Positions 10,542 through 21,194 are shown, numbered from the stretch's first letter. The stretch is 64,000 nt of DNA from Balaenoptera acutorostrata (GCF_949987535.1 NC_080073.1:27090116-27154115), one strand, 5' to 3'. The notes: generated by a model not told the origin, from the sequence alone. Numbers and translations: made by a program.

Positions 10542-11029
10542 TACCTTCTTTCTTGATGTCAATTTGTTAATATGAATTCAGTAGACCTTGTTGGTTCACA
10601 AACTGACCCCTCTCACTGAAGCGCAAAGAGAGACTGAAGAAGGAGGTGGGCCACTCCAGATTGGTAGGTGGTAGGTTTTAACAAGCAAGGGAACTTACTT
10701 ACAAGGTTTTTCTTTGGTGTCACAAAGCAAGTAGATTTTTGCACCCACCTGCCACAATCTTAAAAGTTCATGTAGAGGCCTTAATGGGGTTCAGTCGCAT
10801 AAACCATCCAGATGGTCTCAACAACACCTTACTCTCTCAAGGCCGTGTCCTTGAAAATGGCTTCCACTGTGGGATGGGTGGGCAGAGCTTTCCTTCCAAG
10901 GATGGGGAGGTGGTGAGGAGCCTCTCTGATTGCTCAGGCCTCAATCTAGGGTCAATCAGTGGTTACATCCTCTTGGTTATCTTCTCCAGCACACCTAAAG
11001 AAAAAAATACACACACACACATTTAGATC
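10542..11029. other. Unassigned non-coding DNA
   Basis: A 95-codon open frame (10739-11026, plus) has no recognisable motif and ends in a short CA repeat. I do not treat it as a gene. Confidence 0.45.
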
Positions 11030-11510
11030 CACCAGTTCCCTTTAAACTTACTCTAAGGGAAGAGTCACATAAGTGCAGAGAGAGATGTTTACAAGAATGT
11101 TCACTGCAGCACTGTTTACGAAATCAAAGATTTGGAATCAAAATTGCCCATCTGTAGGCAATTGAGAAAACAGTTCTTGGAATATTATCCAGGCATTAAA
11201 AATTATAAAATACATGAATTGAACTTTAAAGATCTTTCCAAATAGATGGTAAGAGTGGAACAGAAGATCTGTTGATAATTTGTAAAACAAATGTGTTTTC
11301 TTTTTGGATATTAAACAGAAAAAAAAATTCTGAAGGATATAAACAAAATTCCTAAAACAATTAACTATGAATATTTCATATAAGCTGGATATTTATTTTC
11401 TCCTTTGTCTATCATAATTATACAGTGTTTTTATAAGTATAACAAAGTAAGATTTAAAGTATAAAGACAATAATAATATAAAAAATGAATTTGTATTTTT
11501 AAGCAGATAG
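11030..11510 (+). mobile_element. Old L1M LINE 3' fragment
   Basis: 'gatgtttacaagaatgttcactgcagcac', 'atttggaatcaaaattgcccatctg' and 'ggaatattatccaggcattaaaaatta' follow the end of L1M ORF2 and its 3' UTR. The fragment is strongly diverged, with frames broken throughout. Confidence 0.7.
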
Positions 11511-11889
11511 ATCCTACACTATATGTTTTCCTGGAATCATTGGTAGCTTATCTAAAGGATCTTAGGGTGTCTGAGGATTTGGGGATCTCTATCACAGGGT
11601 GCAAAGCAGCTGTCAGACCTTTAACTTAATAGGAGGGAATCTGAATTCATGGATCAGGTCAACTACATCCTTTCACATTCTCAAAATTCTGTGAGCTCTA
11701 TGTGTAGGTGATGCAAACGTTAGATGAGGGCGGAAGTGGTCACGAATAATTTCAATGGAATCTGAAAACCAGGAAGGATTTTGAAGGATGATAGTTGGAC
11801 TGAAAGACTTTCAGATTGGGGAGACCTGGAAAACACAGCAGATAAACTTCATGGAAGGATCTGAGGATGCTCGTTGTTTTAAATGCATT
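11511..11889. other. Unassigned non-coding DNA
   Basis: Nothing assignable. Confidence 0.5.
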
Positions 11890-12030
11890 ATTTTTATTTA
11901 ACTTTTACCACACCTGGATGAACTAAATACTATTATACTAATCTTGTAGATGAAGAAACTAAAGCTCAGAACTTGTAACTTTCCAGAGGTCCCTCAACAG
12001 GAGGAAGTTGGAGCTTGCATACAACGCAAG
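11890..12030 (-). mobile_element. MIR SINE
   Basis: 'tactattatactaatcttgtagatgaagaaactaaagctcag' and 'gaggaagttggagcttgcat' are reverse-complement MIR landmarks in order. Confidence 0.7.
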
Positions 12031-13099
12031 CATGTAGAAATGACGGAGAAGTAGATTTCAGTTAAGCACAGAGAAGGGCAAGTAGGAAATGGACCTCTAC
12101 TGTATGTAGTGAGCTCCACAAGTTTGGTGGCAATCAAGTTCAGCTTAGATTCCTTTTAGGCAATGATTCAGAGGAGGAGACTGTGTATCACTGATGGTGT
12201 GACACCATTTGAACATACAGTTCCTTACAACCCTGAGAATTCTGTCATCTGACCTTCCTGTGCCAAGAATAAAATTAGGTCCCCTCCTAACATTCAGACA
12301 AAAAAGAGTTCAGAACCTCCCTTAGGGGCCTAAAATTCTAGAAATTGACAAAGGAATATTTTCCACATATTTCTCCTTTATCCTCACTACTATAATGTTC
12401 TTTTTCTTTTTATTCTTATTGTCCCTTGTCCAAATTGCCTTATTCCATATCTGCTTCCTTTCCCCCCCCCCCACCTCCATTCTGTCTCATGCTCTGTAGG
12501 AGACATCCTATGATTTCAGTTTTCCCTTTGCAGTACCCTTTTTAGACGCTTTCAATCAATACACAGCAGCAAGGATGCAGGAAACAGCATACAATGGGAG
12601 AAATAATGTCATCAAATACTGTTAGAAGTGCTCAGAACTCCTTTGTTCATGGAACTCAAAGCCAAGTTCTGCTATTTTCTCCCAGCCAATGTCCCGGAAG
12701 CCATTCTTGCAATGTTAGAGCAGGAATAGTGATCAAGGCCTGCTGTGATCTTACAGTTTAAAAAAAAGACAAAGGGGTAACTGGAACCAAAAAGGAAGCA
12801 AAGTGACACACAACCTTCCCTCAGATCTTCTCTACAGAAACAAGAGTTCAGGGTGGTCCTTGCTCTGTCCACCCATTCATTCGTTTCTTCATCAATTATA
12901 TAAAAGATTCCACACCAAAGGAACCAAGTAAGACTTGGAAGAACAAAGGTGACCAGAGAGGAGACAGGAGGAAAACAGCCTCCAGCAATAAATTCAAAGA
13001 TAAATAAATGTCACAGGAAAAGCCACTGTAGAAGAGTTGACATTTGTGGCCACTGTCTATTAGCCATAACAGACATCATAACATGATAGACAGTTATAA
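12031..13099. other. Unassigned non-coding DNA with a C11 run
   Basis: A run of 11 C lies at 12462-12472, after a pyrimidine-rich stretch from 12360. Elsewhere I see no family and no gene. The longest open frames are under 70 codons. Confidence 0.5.
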
Positions 13100-13275
13100 C
13101 ATGGATTCATTCAATCCCTCTGACTCTACAAGGAAAATCTTCCGAATCCCCATTTATAGATGAATTACATGAGATTCAAAGAGGCTAAAAGACAAAACAA
13201 AACACCCTTAAGGTCACACAGCCTAGAAATGGACGGATCTGGATTGGAATCTGTCTCCAAATTCTATGTTCTTGG
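13100..13275 (-). mobile_element. MIR SINE
   Basis: 'atccccatttatagatgaattacatgag', 'aggtcacacagcctagaaatgg' and 'ggattggaatctgtctcc' match the reverse complement of MIR. Confidence 0.75.
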
Positions 13276-13612
13276 CACGAGAGGTGAGGAGAAGTGAAAG
13301 AGTATGTATCTCTATGCTTTAGGGAAATTTGTTTTCACCACCACTGGTTGCCTTGAGGAAGCAGAAAGGCAAGATGAGAAATAAGGGCAGGATGGAGAGC
13401 CAAAGAAAAAGAGAACAGGAGCCATTCCTGGCTTCCCTTGTCCCACAGCCCTTCCATCACATGCAGGGATGCAGGTATTAGCCCCACCGTGCTCTTAACC
13501 TCTCCCACTCACTGCATCTTGTTTCTCTTCCTTGACTATCTTTCCTAAATACTTAGGTCCTATCAAAGGAGGCAAATTTGGATTGAAACTCTGATTTTCA
13601 TCAAATCCATAT

Positions 13613-13615
<3 letters not shown>

Positions 13616-13647
<32 letters not shown>

Positions 13648-13845
13648 TTTTAAAGTTTTTTTTTTTTGATGTGGACCATTTTTAAAGTCTTTATTGAATT
13701 TGCTACAATATTGCTTCTGTTTTATGTTTTGGTTTTTTGGCTGCAAGGCATGTGGGATCCTAGCTCCTCAACCGGGGATCGAACCCACACCCCCTGCATT
13801 GGAAGGCGAAGTCTGAACCACTGGACTGCCAGGGAAGTCCCCATT
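13616..13845 (-). mobile_element. CHR-1-type SINE, long 3' form, with 13-bp duplication
   Basis: The minus-strand head is at about 13839 ('ggacttccctggcagtccag', B box 'gggttcgatccc'). Its 3' part contains the 'ccaaaacataaaacagaag' and 'ttcaataaagactttaaaaatgg' segment of the longer CHR type, then a tail seen as TTTA repeats at 13611-13650. The duplication aaatccatattta is perfect at 13603-13615 and 13846-13858. Confidence 0.9.
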
Positions 13846-13858
13846 AAATCCATATTTA

Positions 13859-14173
13859 GACTATTGCTGATTGTTTTAGTTCAGAGTAGCACTCTTTTCT
13901 GAACTAAAATTCTATTAGATCCTACTAAATCCTGCCATTGGAATGACCTTGAATTTATACACAAACATAGCTTGCCTAACAACTCTACCTGAAAACCCCA
14001 GAAAACAGAGATCTTGGTTTCCATGTCTTGATTTCCTGTTTTATAGCACGCCTGGGCACAGAGATTTTTTTAAAAAACCTTCCTTGAAAGATACAATTGA
14101 GAACAGTTGGAAAAAATTGATAGTAGAACGTGAGTGGAAGCCATGTGGCAGCTCAATGCAGTTGGCCAAGATG
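13859..14173. other. Unassigned non-coding DNA
   Basis: Nothing assignable. Open frames here are short and without motifs. Confidence 0.5.
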
Positions 14174-14183
14174 TAACATTCTT

Positions 14184-14514
14184 TTTTTTAAAATTGAAAT
14201 ATAGTTGATTTACAATGTTGTTAATTACTGCTGTACAGCAAAGTGATTCAGTTATACATATATACCCTTTTTTTGGGGGGGGGGGTGGCCACACCACAAG
14301 GCTTGCAGGATCTTAGTTCCCCGACCAGGGATCTAACCCAGGCCCCAGCAGTGACAGCGCCAGGTCCTAATCACTGGACCGCCAAGGAATTCCCTGTATA
14401 TTTTTAAAAAATATTTTCTATTATGGTTTATCATAGGATATTGAATATAGTTCTCTGTGCTATACAGTAGGACCTTGTTGTTTATCTATTCTATATATAA
14501 AAGCTTCCAAGACC
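14184..14514 (-). mobile_element. 5'-truncated L1 3' end with 10-bp duplication, SINE inside
   Basis: On the minus strand this is the last ~200 bp of a cetartiodactyl L1 3' UTR ('ctgtacagcagtaattaac', 'acattgtaaatcaactata'). The duplication taacattctt is found at 14174-14183 and 14515-14524, with the poly(A) end at 14176-14191. A CHR-1 SINE splits it at 14268-14394, so the L1 arrived first. Confidence 0.85.
14268..14394 (-). mobile_element. CHR-1-type SINE nested in L1
   Basis: Minus-strand head at 14394 ('gggaattccttggcggtccag'), then 'gggttagatccctggtcggg'. The tail includes an unusual run of 11 C (G11 at 14275-14285 on the plus strand) before the T run. I could not define a clean target duplication. 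Confidence 0.85.
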
Positions 14515-14524
14515 TAACATTCTT

Positions 14525-15494
14525 AGGGTGTGGTTTCAGGCTTGATCAATCCAAGCCATCTCCAGGAGGCACTGGAAAGGACTGGTAGAGTCTCCATTCT
14601 GGAGGCTTGACTGACTGACAGCAGGAATGATAAACAATCCAAGCCTTGTCATGTCATCTCTGAGCTCTGTCAGATCCAGCCTATTAAGCTGTAATGGGGA
14701 CTGAGGCCTCAGCCAGGGAGGGACCTCAGAGTGAAACAAAGAGGCTGGTTCCCAGTTGATCAGCATTTCTCCCCAGGGGTTTTGGTTTTGTTTCTAAATA
14801 ATCCAGAGAATTCTGAACTTGGGAGGAGTTTGCATATGGGAGTGGGGAGGAAAATACTGATGGCCTGGTCAACAGAAAACGAGGAATTGGAGAACACTGC
14901 TCAAAAAGTGAAAGAATATTTTGTTCCATTTTTTGATTGCTAATCCAATGGAACAGGTCCTGATACGAGACATTTTTCAGCCGAATTTGCAGTATTAATA
15001 TTCTCTCCATAACTTTCTTAAGTTTTAGACAATCAACAAAACAATAAATCAAGCCCTGATTTGTAGCCTCTGCCGATTTCTGTGGTGTACATACTCCCAC
15101 CATGTCCTCTTTCAAGCTACCAACGTGATATCCTGATGCTGGAATTAGAAAGAGGTAACACCTTACATAACCCATAGGGACGATCACGGCCATGCAGTAA
15201 TTAGAAAACGAAGTTTTGAGTACTTACTGCTTTTGTTTTTAATTCAGTTTATTTAATTTTAAGTTGACATAAATTAAATTTTAATAAAGGCTGTGTTTAA
15301 CAACCAGCTTAAAAATCTCCTGAAAATTCAGCAGTCAGCTCTCGCAAGCAAGTACAAGCCAATTCCAGAACAGAAACTATTCCCTCTTGCACTAGTAACT
15401 TTCTCATTATATTGAGACTTTTCATTATATACTTAGCAAAATCTAATATTACAGCATTTCTTTTGTACTTTAGTGTCTGTTTCCCACACATCTA
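14525..15494. other. Unassigned DNA with a 155-codon chance-length frame
   Basis: The minus strand holds an open frame of 155 codons at 14726-15193. I recognise no domain, and it has no close splice sites or other gene context. A frame this long is expected roughly once by chance in a 64-kb AT-rich window. The surrounding sequence is AT-rich and not assignable to repeats. Confidence 0.45.
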
Positions 15495-15617
15495 TAGAGC
15501 AGACCCCACAAGAGAAGCAGCCTTGCTGTGCTTCATTGGATTGTATTACCAGCACCTGAAACAGCCCTGGCGCTATAGTACAATGCTCAATGAATATCTA
15601 CCAGAGTCTGAATAAGT
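15495..15617 (+). mobile_element. L2 LINE 3' end
   Basis: 'ttaccagcacctgaaacagccctgg' and 'gtacaatgctcaatgaatatc' follow the L2 3' end on the plus strand. Confidence 0.6.
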
Positions 15618-15844
15618 AGAGAATATGTTATACCTGCCAGTTAATGTGAAAAAGACAAGTAAACTAATACGATCTGGTTTAGGGAGCTAGCAGGCATTTC
15701 AGGTGAAGAAATTCATAAGGCCATAAACATAGGACAAGATGATCAACCTCAGCTAGAATTAAGAAAATGTCTTTATTACAATTACTCTACACCCTGCCCA
15801 CAGCTGGGGACTGTTTCTCACCACACCTTCTCATTTGAAGATAC

Positions 15845-15995
15845 ACCTTTGAGCATCACTCTTTTAAAATAAGCAGTGTGTCTATAAGAGATTCTGACTC
15901 AGGTGGCCCGTGACTGTATTTTTAACAAGTACCTTAGATGACTCTGATTTTCAAGGTAAAATTACTGTCTGGTAATTCAAGGAGCTCTTCTTTGA
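15845..15995 (+). mobile_element. MER5-type hAT-Charlie element, decayed
   Basis: 'gattctgactcaggtggcccgtg', 'tttttaacaagtaccttagatgactctg' and 'tctttgagaagcac' match the central and right parts of MER5A-like MITEs. Confidence 0.55.
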
Positions 15996-16017
15996 GAAGC
16001 ACAATTGACCGATGATG

Positions 16018-16240
16018 CAGTGTTCTTAACCCTGGCTGAGCTTAAGCATTATCTGGGCGAGGAGGGGCAGAAGGGGGGAAAAAGGGAGGTGGGATGGGTG
16101 GGGGAGGGAAGGGGGAGAAGTGATGAGGAGGGCGGGGAGAGAGGTGAGGAGAAGGGAGTGGGGAGAGAGGTGAGGAGAAGGGAGTGGGGAGGGAGGGTAT
16201 TAAAGATAGACACCTGGCCCCCATTGCTTCTTCTCATACA
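16018..16240 (+). mobile_element. Second MER5-like element, interrupted by a GA-rich tract
   Basis: Left end 'gcagtgttcttaaccctggctgagcttaagcattatctggg' matches a MER5/MER58-like terminus. After the purine tract, 'attaaagatagacacctggcccccat' resumes the same consensus. The purine tract has therefore grown inside the transposon. Confidence 0.5.
16058..16198. repeat. Purine-rich (GGGA/GGA) tract with a 26-bp tandem pair
   Basis: About 140 bp are almost all A and G on the plus strand. A 26-bp unit is repeated nearly exactly at 16141-16166 and 16167-16192. Tracts like this can be unstable and form triplex or G-rich structures. Both-strand open frames through it are low-complexity artefacts. Confidence 0.85.
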
Positions 16241-16285
16241 CATTCATTGAAAATCTTTCCCTGAGCTTATTAAGGATCAGTTTCA

Positions 16286-16312
16286 TGTGTGTGTGTGTGT
16301 GTGTGAGTGTGG
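16286..16312. repeat. (TG)n microsatellite
   Basis: TG dinucleotides with one GAGT interruption. Confidence 0.9.
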
Positions 16313-16604
16313 TTCCTTGCTCCCTGGTGAAATCTAAAGCCTAACATATAGCTAGAGTCTAACCTGTAAGAAAATAGCCCTAGTTAAGCAACACTTCCTG
16401 TTTTATCTCTGTTAAGTATAAATACTACTGAAAGAATGAGTTTACTGAGCTAAAGAATTATAAAGCCACGTGTCTTAAAAAATGTATTTCAGATTTTTCA
16501 CCACTTAGGCTGACCTTTTCCATTGTCTATTCTGAAATATGTCTATTCATGAAACACACATATATACGTCTTCAGCTTTGTAGCAATAGTTGCCTATGAT
16601 TCTT

Positions 16605-16795
16605 CGGAGTGTGGACTGCCTCGGATGGAATCCTAGCTCTGCCCCAAGCCAACCCTGTGATTTTGAAGAGATTCCCTAACCCCTCATGCCTCAGTTTCCC
16701 CCACAGGTTTGTTGTGAGGATTAAGCAACTCAACACATCTGAAGTCTTAGAATAGTACCTGGAAGAGAATGAGGGCTCTGTTAGTATTCCTGTTA
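16605..16795 (+). mobile_element. MIR SINE, well preserved
   Basis: 'atcctagctctgcccc', 'gattttgaagagattccctaacccctcatgcctcagtttcccc' and 'ttgttgtgaggattaagcaactcaac' are in MIR order. Confidence 0.8.
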
Positions 16796-17389
16796 GATCG
16801 TCAGTCATCAGGATAGCCATAGCTCCATAAGTGCGTATTCTCAGAGGAGAGGAAAAGACTGATACTAAAGACGAAAAACCAACTGATGATTTGTTTTAAA
16901 ATTGCACCAATCCGCATGCATCAGCACCTGCACTCCCTAGCCCTTGCTCACTTGATAATAACTGTGACTGAGCATTTATATAAACCACGTGATGGGTTGC
17001 ATAGGTTGTCAGCAACTCTGCAAAATAATGCGATTTTCTTCAGGTCTTCCAATGAGATGAACTTCAAGTGATCTTTTATTATTCCAGAACCAGTCAAAAT
17101 TTCAAGTGGCAGCCAGCACGATCTTTCAAGCGACTTCTCAAAAATGGGGGAAATGACACCATTTTCACTTCATATCATTTCACCAGGGAATGGAAGCAGA
17201 TTTGAAAAAGGAACCAGGGTCACCAAAAGAAATTCTAAAGACCATTGATATGGTACTGCTGTCATCGTCCTGGAGACAAATGATCAAATTTTCTTGTATT
17301 CCCCCAAAGCCTTAGGGCTTTTGATAGTTCAGTTTACAAAGTAAAATACTAATATGGTTTATCCTACGTAATATAGTTTGGCTTCAAAT
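16796..17389. other. Unassigned non-coding DNA
   Basis: Nothing assignable. Confidence 0.5.
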
Positions 17390-17640
17390 AGGTTTTGTAC
17401 TTTATATAAATAGCCTTATACTAGATGTATTTCTGCTACATTGTTTTCTTGCCAAAATTATGTTTTTGAGAATCACCTTGCTGATTCATATGACCAGTTT
17501 ATTTCAATCATCTTTATTTTCCCTTTGTATGAATTGACTGAAACTTACTAGTTATTATCTTTTTGATGGATATTTGGGTTTATGTCCAGTTTTTGGTTAT
17601 TACAACCAATACTGGTATAATCTTTATTGTATATACCCAT
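17390..17640 (-). mobile_element. Old L1M LINE 3' fragment
   Basis: Plus-strand phrases 'tgtttttgagaatcaccttgctgattcat', 'gatggatatttgggtttatgtccag' and 'ttggttattacaaccaatactgg' are the reverse complement of L1M 3' sequence. Confidence 0.7.
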
Positions 17641-17747
17641 GTGTTAAAATTATAAAGAAAATCAAGAGAATGATAAACAAAAAATTCAGGACAGTGTTTC
17701 CTCTTGGAGGTGAGAAAGGGAAATTGGCGTTAGAAAGAGGGATGCGG

Positions 17748-18177
17748 TACAGAGTGAAGTAAGTCAGAAAGAGAAAAACAAATACAGTATGCTAACACAT
17801 ATATATGGAATCTAAGGGAAAAAAAAAAAAAGGCCATGAAGAACCTAGTGGCAAGACGGGAATAAAGACACAGACCTACTAGAGAATGGACTTGAGGATA
17901 TGGGGAGGGGGTGGGGTGAGATGTGACAGGGTAAGAGAGTGTCATGGACATATATACACTACCAAATGTAAAATAGATAGCTAGTGGGAAGCAGCCACGT
18001 AGCACAGGGAGATCAGCTCGGTGCTTTGTGACCACCTAGAGGGGTGGGATGGGGAGGGTGGGAGGGAGGGAGATGCAAGAGGGAAGAGAAATGGGAACAT
18101 ATTGTATATGTATAACTGATTCACTTTGTTATAAAGCGGATGCTAACGCACTATTTTTTTTTTTTTAAAGGATTTTC

Positions 18178-18216
<39 letters not shown>

Positions 18217-18570
18217 TTTTTGGCTGTGTTGGGTCTTCGGTTCGTGCGAGGGCTTTCTCCAGTTGCGGCAAGCGGGGGCCACTCTTCATCGCGGTGCGGG
18301 GACCGCTCTTCATCGCGGTGCGCGGGCCTTTCTCTATCGCGGCCCCTCCCGTCGCGGGGCACAGGCTCCAGACGCGCAGGCTCAGCAATTGTGGCTCACG
18401 GGCCCAGCTGCTCCGTGGCATGTGGGATCTTCCCAGACCAGGGCTCGAACCCGTGTCCCCTGCATTAGCAGGCAGACTCTCAACCACTGCGCCACCAGGG
18501 AAGCCCCTAACGCACTATTGTAAGGCAATTATACTTCAATAAAGATGTTTAAAAAAAAAAAAAGAAAAAA
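17748..18570 (+). mobile_element. 5'-truncated L1 with 16-bp duplication, SINE inside
   Basis: Begins in the last ORF2 codons ('gtgaagtaagtcagaaag'), followed by the 3' UTR with a G-rich stretch (17895-18085) and a poly(A) tail at 18551-18570. The duplication agaaagagggatgcgg is perfect at 17732-17747 and 18571-18586. Without the nested SINE, only ~460 bp of L1 was inserted. The perfect duplication points to a fairly recent event. Confidence 0.93.
18156..18506 (-). mobile_element. CHR-2-type SINE nested in the L1, 13-bp duplication
   Basis: Head at 18506 ('ggcttccctggtggcgcagtgg'), intact B box (gggttcgagccc) and a tail seen as TTTA repeats at 18180-18220. The duplication ctaacgcactatt occurs at 18143-18155 and 18507-18519, both within L1 3' UTR sequence, so the SINE is the younger of the two. 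The GC-rich body contains a short repeat of the 'catcgcggtgcg' unit. Confidence 0.93.
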
Positions 18571-18689
18571 AGAAAGAGGGATGCGGGACCATCAAAGGAA
18601 TGATAATGTTCTACGTTCTTAAGGTGGATGTCTAAATAGAGTTTTATAGTGTGTGTTTATACATATAGAGAGAGAGAGATACCCGTAAA

Positions 18690-19108
18690 ATACAAATATA
18701 CTCTGAAAAAACTTTAATTCTGAGATAATTTTAAGATAATTCATATTGAGTCGTATGAAATAATAGAGATCCCATATACTCTTCCCCCAAGTTTCCCCCA
18801 ATAGTAACATCTTATATAACTGTAGTATTACAATATCAAAACCATGAAATTGCTATTAGTACTATCTATAGATTTGATTCACCTGTTTTGCGTACACCTA
18901 TTTGTGTATGTATAGTTACTTGTATGCAGTTCTATCATAAGTGTAGACTCATATTACTACCACAGTCAAGATACAGAACTGTGCCATCATAAAGGTCCCT
19001 CATGCTATGTTTTTATAACCATAGCCACCTCTTTCCCTTCCCCTCCTCCCAACCCCTGGCAACCACTAGTATGTTCTCCATCTCTCTAATTTTGTCATTT
19101 CAAGAATG
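18690..19108 (-). mobile_element. Old L1M LINE, first segment
   Basis: Plus-strand 'agatcccatatactcttcccc', 'cagtcaagatacagaactgtgcc', 'ccctggcaaccactagtatg' and 'ttgtcatttcaagaatg' are the reverse complement of an L1M 3' region. The same element continues after two insertions, at 19498-19539 and 19865-19980. Confidence 0.8.
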
Positions 19109-19497
19109 CCGTTGTTGACTTAGAACAAATAGACTGCCAGTTATTTCCCCAGCAAAAATGGGTTTATTTGATATCAGCAAAAAATTGCATTTAGAGGTCT
19201 ATAATCACGATGAGCCACATGGAAGTTCCCTCCGCAAACCCAACAAGGAGAGAATTCTTTTAAAGAGGGGAAAGGAAGTTGGGAGGGCTACAGCAAACAA
19301 AGAGTTCATTGGAGGAATTGAGAGTTCAAAGCAGAATGACTTCTCATTGGCAAAGTTGTGAAGGTCTCTCATTGGCTGAGTTCTTGCCAGGCGAAAAGAG
19401 GAAGTCTTTCTTCTTCCTGTGGTGCGTGAGATTTCCTGCTTCTGGCCTTCTGACTCTATTTTAATTGAGGTCTCTGTTTACTAATTTTTGACACTCA
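19109..19497. mobile_element. Unidentified ~390-bp element inserted in L1M
   Basis: The L1M consensus runs to 'caagaatg' at 19108 and resumes at about 19498 ('tatatgaaccaaacatatataatctttgg'), so the intervening ~390 bp is an insertion. It can be read as starting TG ('tgttgacttagaac') and ending CA ('tttttgacactca'), with a duplicated 'ctcattgg' phrase inside (19342 and 19368). That would suit a solo LTR, but I see no clear 4-6 bp target duplication and cannot name a family. Confidence 0.5.
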
Positions 19498-19539
19498 ATA
19501 TATGAACCAAACATATATAATCTTTGGAGACTGGCTTTT

Positions 19540-19864
19540 TTAAAAAAATTTATTTATTTTATTCTTTTTTTTTTTTTTGGCTACGTTGGGTCTTTGCTGC
19601 TGTGTGTGGGCCCTCTCTAGTTGTGGCGAGCGGGGGCCACTCTGCGCCGTAGTGCGCAGGCTTCTCATTGCGGTGGCCTCTCCCGTTGCGGAGCACGGTC
19701 TCTAGGCGCACAGGCCTCAGTAATTGTGGCAGGCGGGCTCAGTAGTTGTGGCTCACAGGCTTAATTGCTCCGCGGCATGTGGGATCTTCCCGGACCAGGG
19801 CTCAAACCCGTGTCCCCTGCATTGGCAGGCGGATTCTTAACCATTGTGCCACTAGGGAAGCCCA
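19540..19864 (-). mobile_element. CHR-2-type SINE inserted in L1M
   Basis: Head at 19862 ('gggcttccctagtggcacaatgg') and a B box with CpG decay ('gggtttgagccc'). The duplication is gagactggctttt at 19527-19539 against gaaactggctttt at 19865-19877 (12 of 13). The mismatch and CpG losses suggest an older copy than those at 18156 or 52377. Confidence 0.92.
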
Positions 19865-19980
19865 GAAACTGGCTTTTGAAACTCAGCAAGTTTAAAGATT
19901 CACCCAAGTTATTGTGTGTATCAACAGTCAATGCCTTTTTATTGCTGAGTAGTCATCCATACATGTACTTTTAAACTGTA
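19865..19980 (-). mobile_element. Old L1M LINE, last segment
   Basis: 'gattcacccaagttattgtgtgtatcaacagtc' and 'tattgctgagtagtcatcc' continue the L1M of 18690-19108 in the same orientation and consensus order. Confidence 0.75.
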
Positions 19981-20457
19981 CCATTATAAAAAAGGAAAGT
20001 GTAACTGGGTGCATTAGATGGTAGAGTTAAAAGGTTGAGATTAAACAACAGGAGAGAAGTTTTTCAACCACCGTTGCTTTTTAAATCACCATATTTCAAA
20101 GCAAGAAAATAAATGTATAATTGGCTGCCTGGGGGATGTGTGGACTAGGAAGAACTGTATGTGGCCTTAGCAATCTGACTCTGAGATTTTGATTTCTGTT
20201 AATACACGATCAAGTGAATACTACTAATAATTTTCTACCACCATAATCAACGAAAACCATAGTTTTCTTCAAAGAAGGTAAATAGTGTTGCTCTGAGTTC
20301 ATTGCCTGGAAATGACACTAAGAGGGTGGGGTGCTAAGGCATGGGGCCTAGTAATTCTAATACAATTATGCATATCTTGATAAGATGTTTAAGTCAAGGG
20401 AGGGAAAGTTCTCTGAGGTGTCTATCATCCTATCATTTTTATTTTACTCATTCATGT
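19981..20457. other. Unassigned non-coding DNA
   Basis: Nothing assignable. Confidence 0.5.
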
Positions 20458-20535
20458 AAGAATTCATCAATTCATTCATTCAACAAACATGTCTTAAGTG
20501 CCAATTGTATGCCAGCTCTAGACTTCCTGCCTTAA
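20458..20535 (-). mobile_element. L2 LINE 3' end
   Basis: 'attcattcattcaacaaacatgtcttaagtgccaattgtatgcc' is the reverse complement of the L2 terminus. Confidence 0.7.
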
Positions 20536-20674
20536 AATACCAGATGATCTAATAAAGGAGAAGGATCAAAAGAATTGCAGTTCTCTCTCACCAAGTCCTC
20601 TGCTCTTTGACCAATATTTTTCTCCAGTTCATAGATGAGAAAATCAAGGCACAAAGAAGGGAAGCATTTTATCC

Positions 20675-20804
20675 GGGCTCAGTAGTTGTGGTGCATGGGC
20701 TTGGTTGCTCCATGGCATGTGGGATCTTCCCAGACCAGGCCTCAAACCCGTGTCCCCTGCATTGGCAGGCAGATTCTTAACCACTGTGCCACCAGGAAAG
20801 TCCC
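20675..20804 (-). mobile_element. CHR-2-type SINE lacking its 3' half and tail
   Basis: Only the tRNA-like head and the first part of the body remain (head at 20804, breaking off at 'gggctcagtagttg', 20675). There is no A-rich tail and no duplication. Loss of the 3' end is unlike normal 5' truncation, so a later deletion or recombination is likely. Confidence 0.85.
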
Positions 20805-21194
20805 TAGTGCTAGTTATTGAAACAAATCCCTTTTAGGTATTGACACCAGCCTGTAATTTAAATGTCATAGATTTTGATAAGAAATATGGAGAGGGGGCTT
20901 CCTTAAATGTAGAAGTTGGAACTAGTGTATGCAGTGGATGAGGAGGGGTGTAGGGTGAGGCACAGTCTGCCACAGGTGCAGGCAATAAGGGGGTACATTG
21001 TCGGTGGGTAATTTCAAAAGAATAACAATCTAGACTAATAATAATCTAAACTAAAATGAGTCTTTTTTAAATTATCACCAAGTATCAGAAATTCTAAACA
21101 ATGTCATGGATCAAACACTTCTCCCCACCCCTGGGGTATATCACTTCCATTACCAACCCCACACCTTGCCACTGGATGGAACAACTTTTCAAAA
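20805..21194. other. Unassigned non-coding DNA
   Basis: Nothing assignable. Confidence 0.5.

Noticed and set aside
14726..15193. 155-codon minus-strand open frame, the longest outside clear repeats
   Set aside because: At a stop frequency of about 0.055 per codon, roughly one frame this long is expected by chance in 64 kb of six-frame sequence. No domain, splice context or promoter is visible.
16005..16250. Gly/Glu/Arg-rich and Pro/Ser-rich frames
   Set aside because: They are low-complexity translations of the purine-rich tract on either strand.
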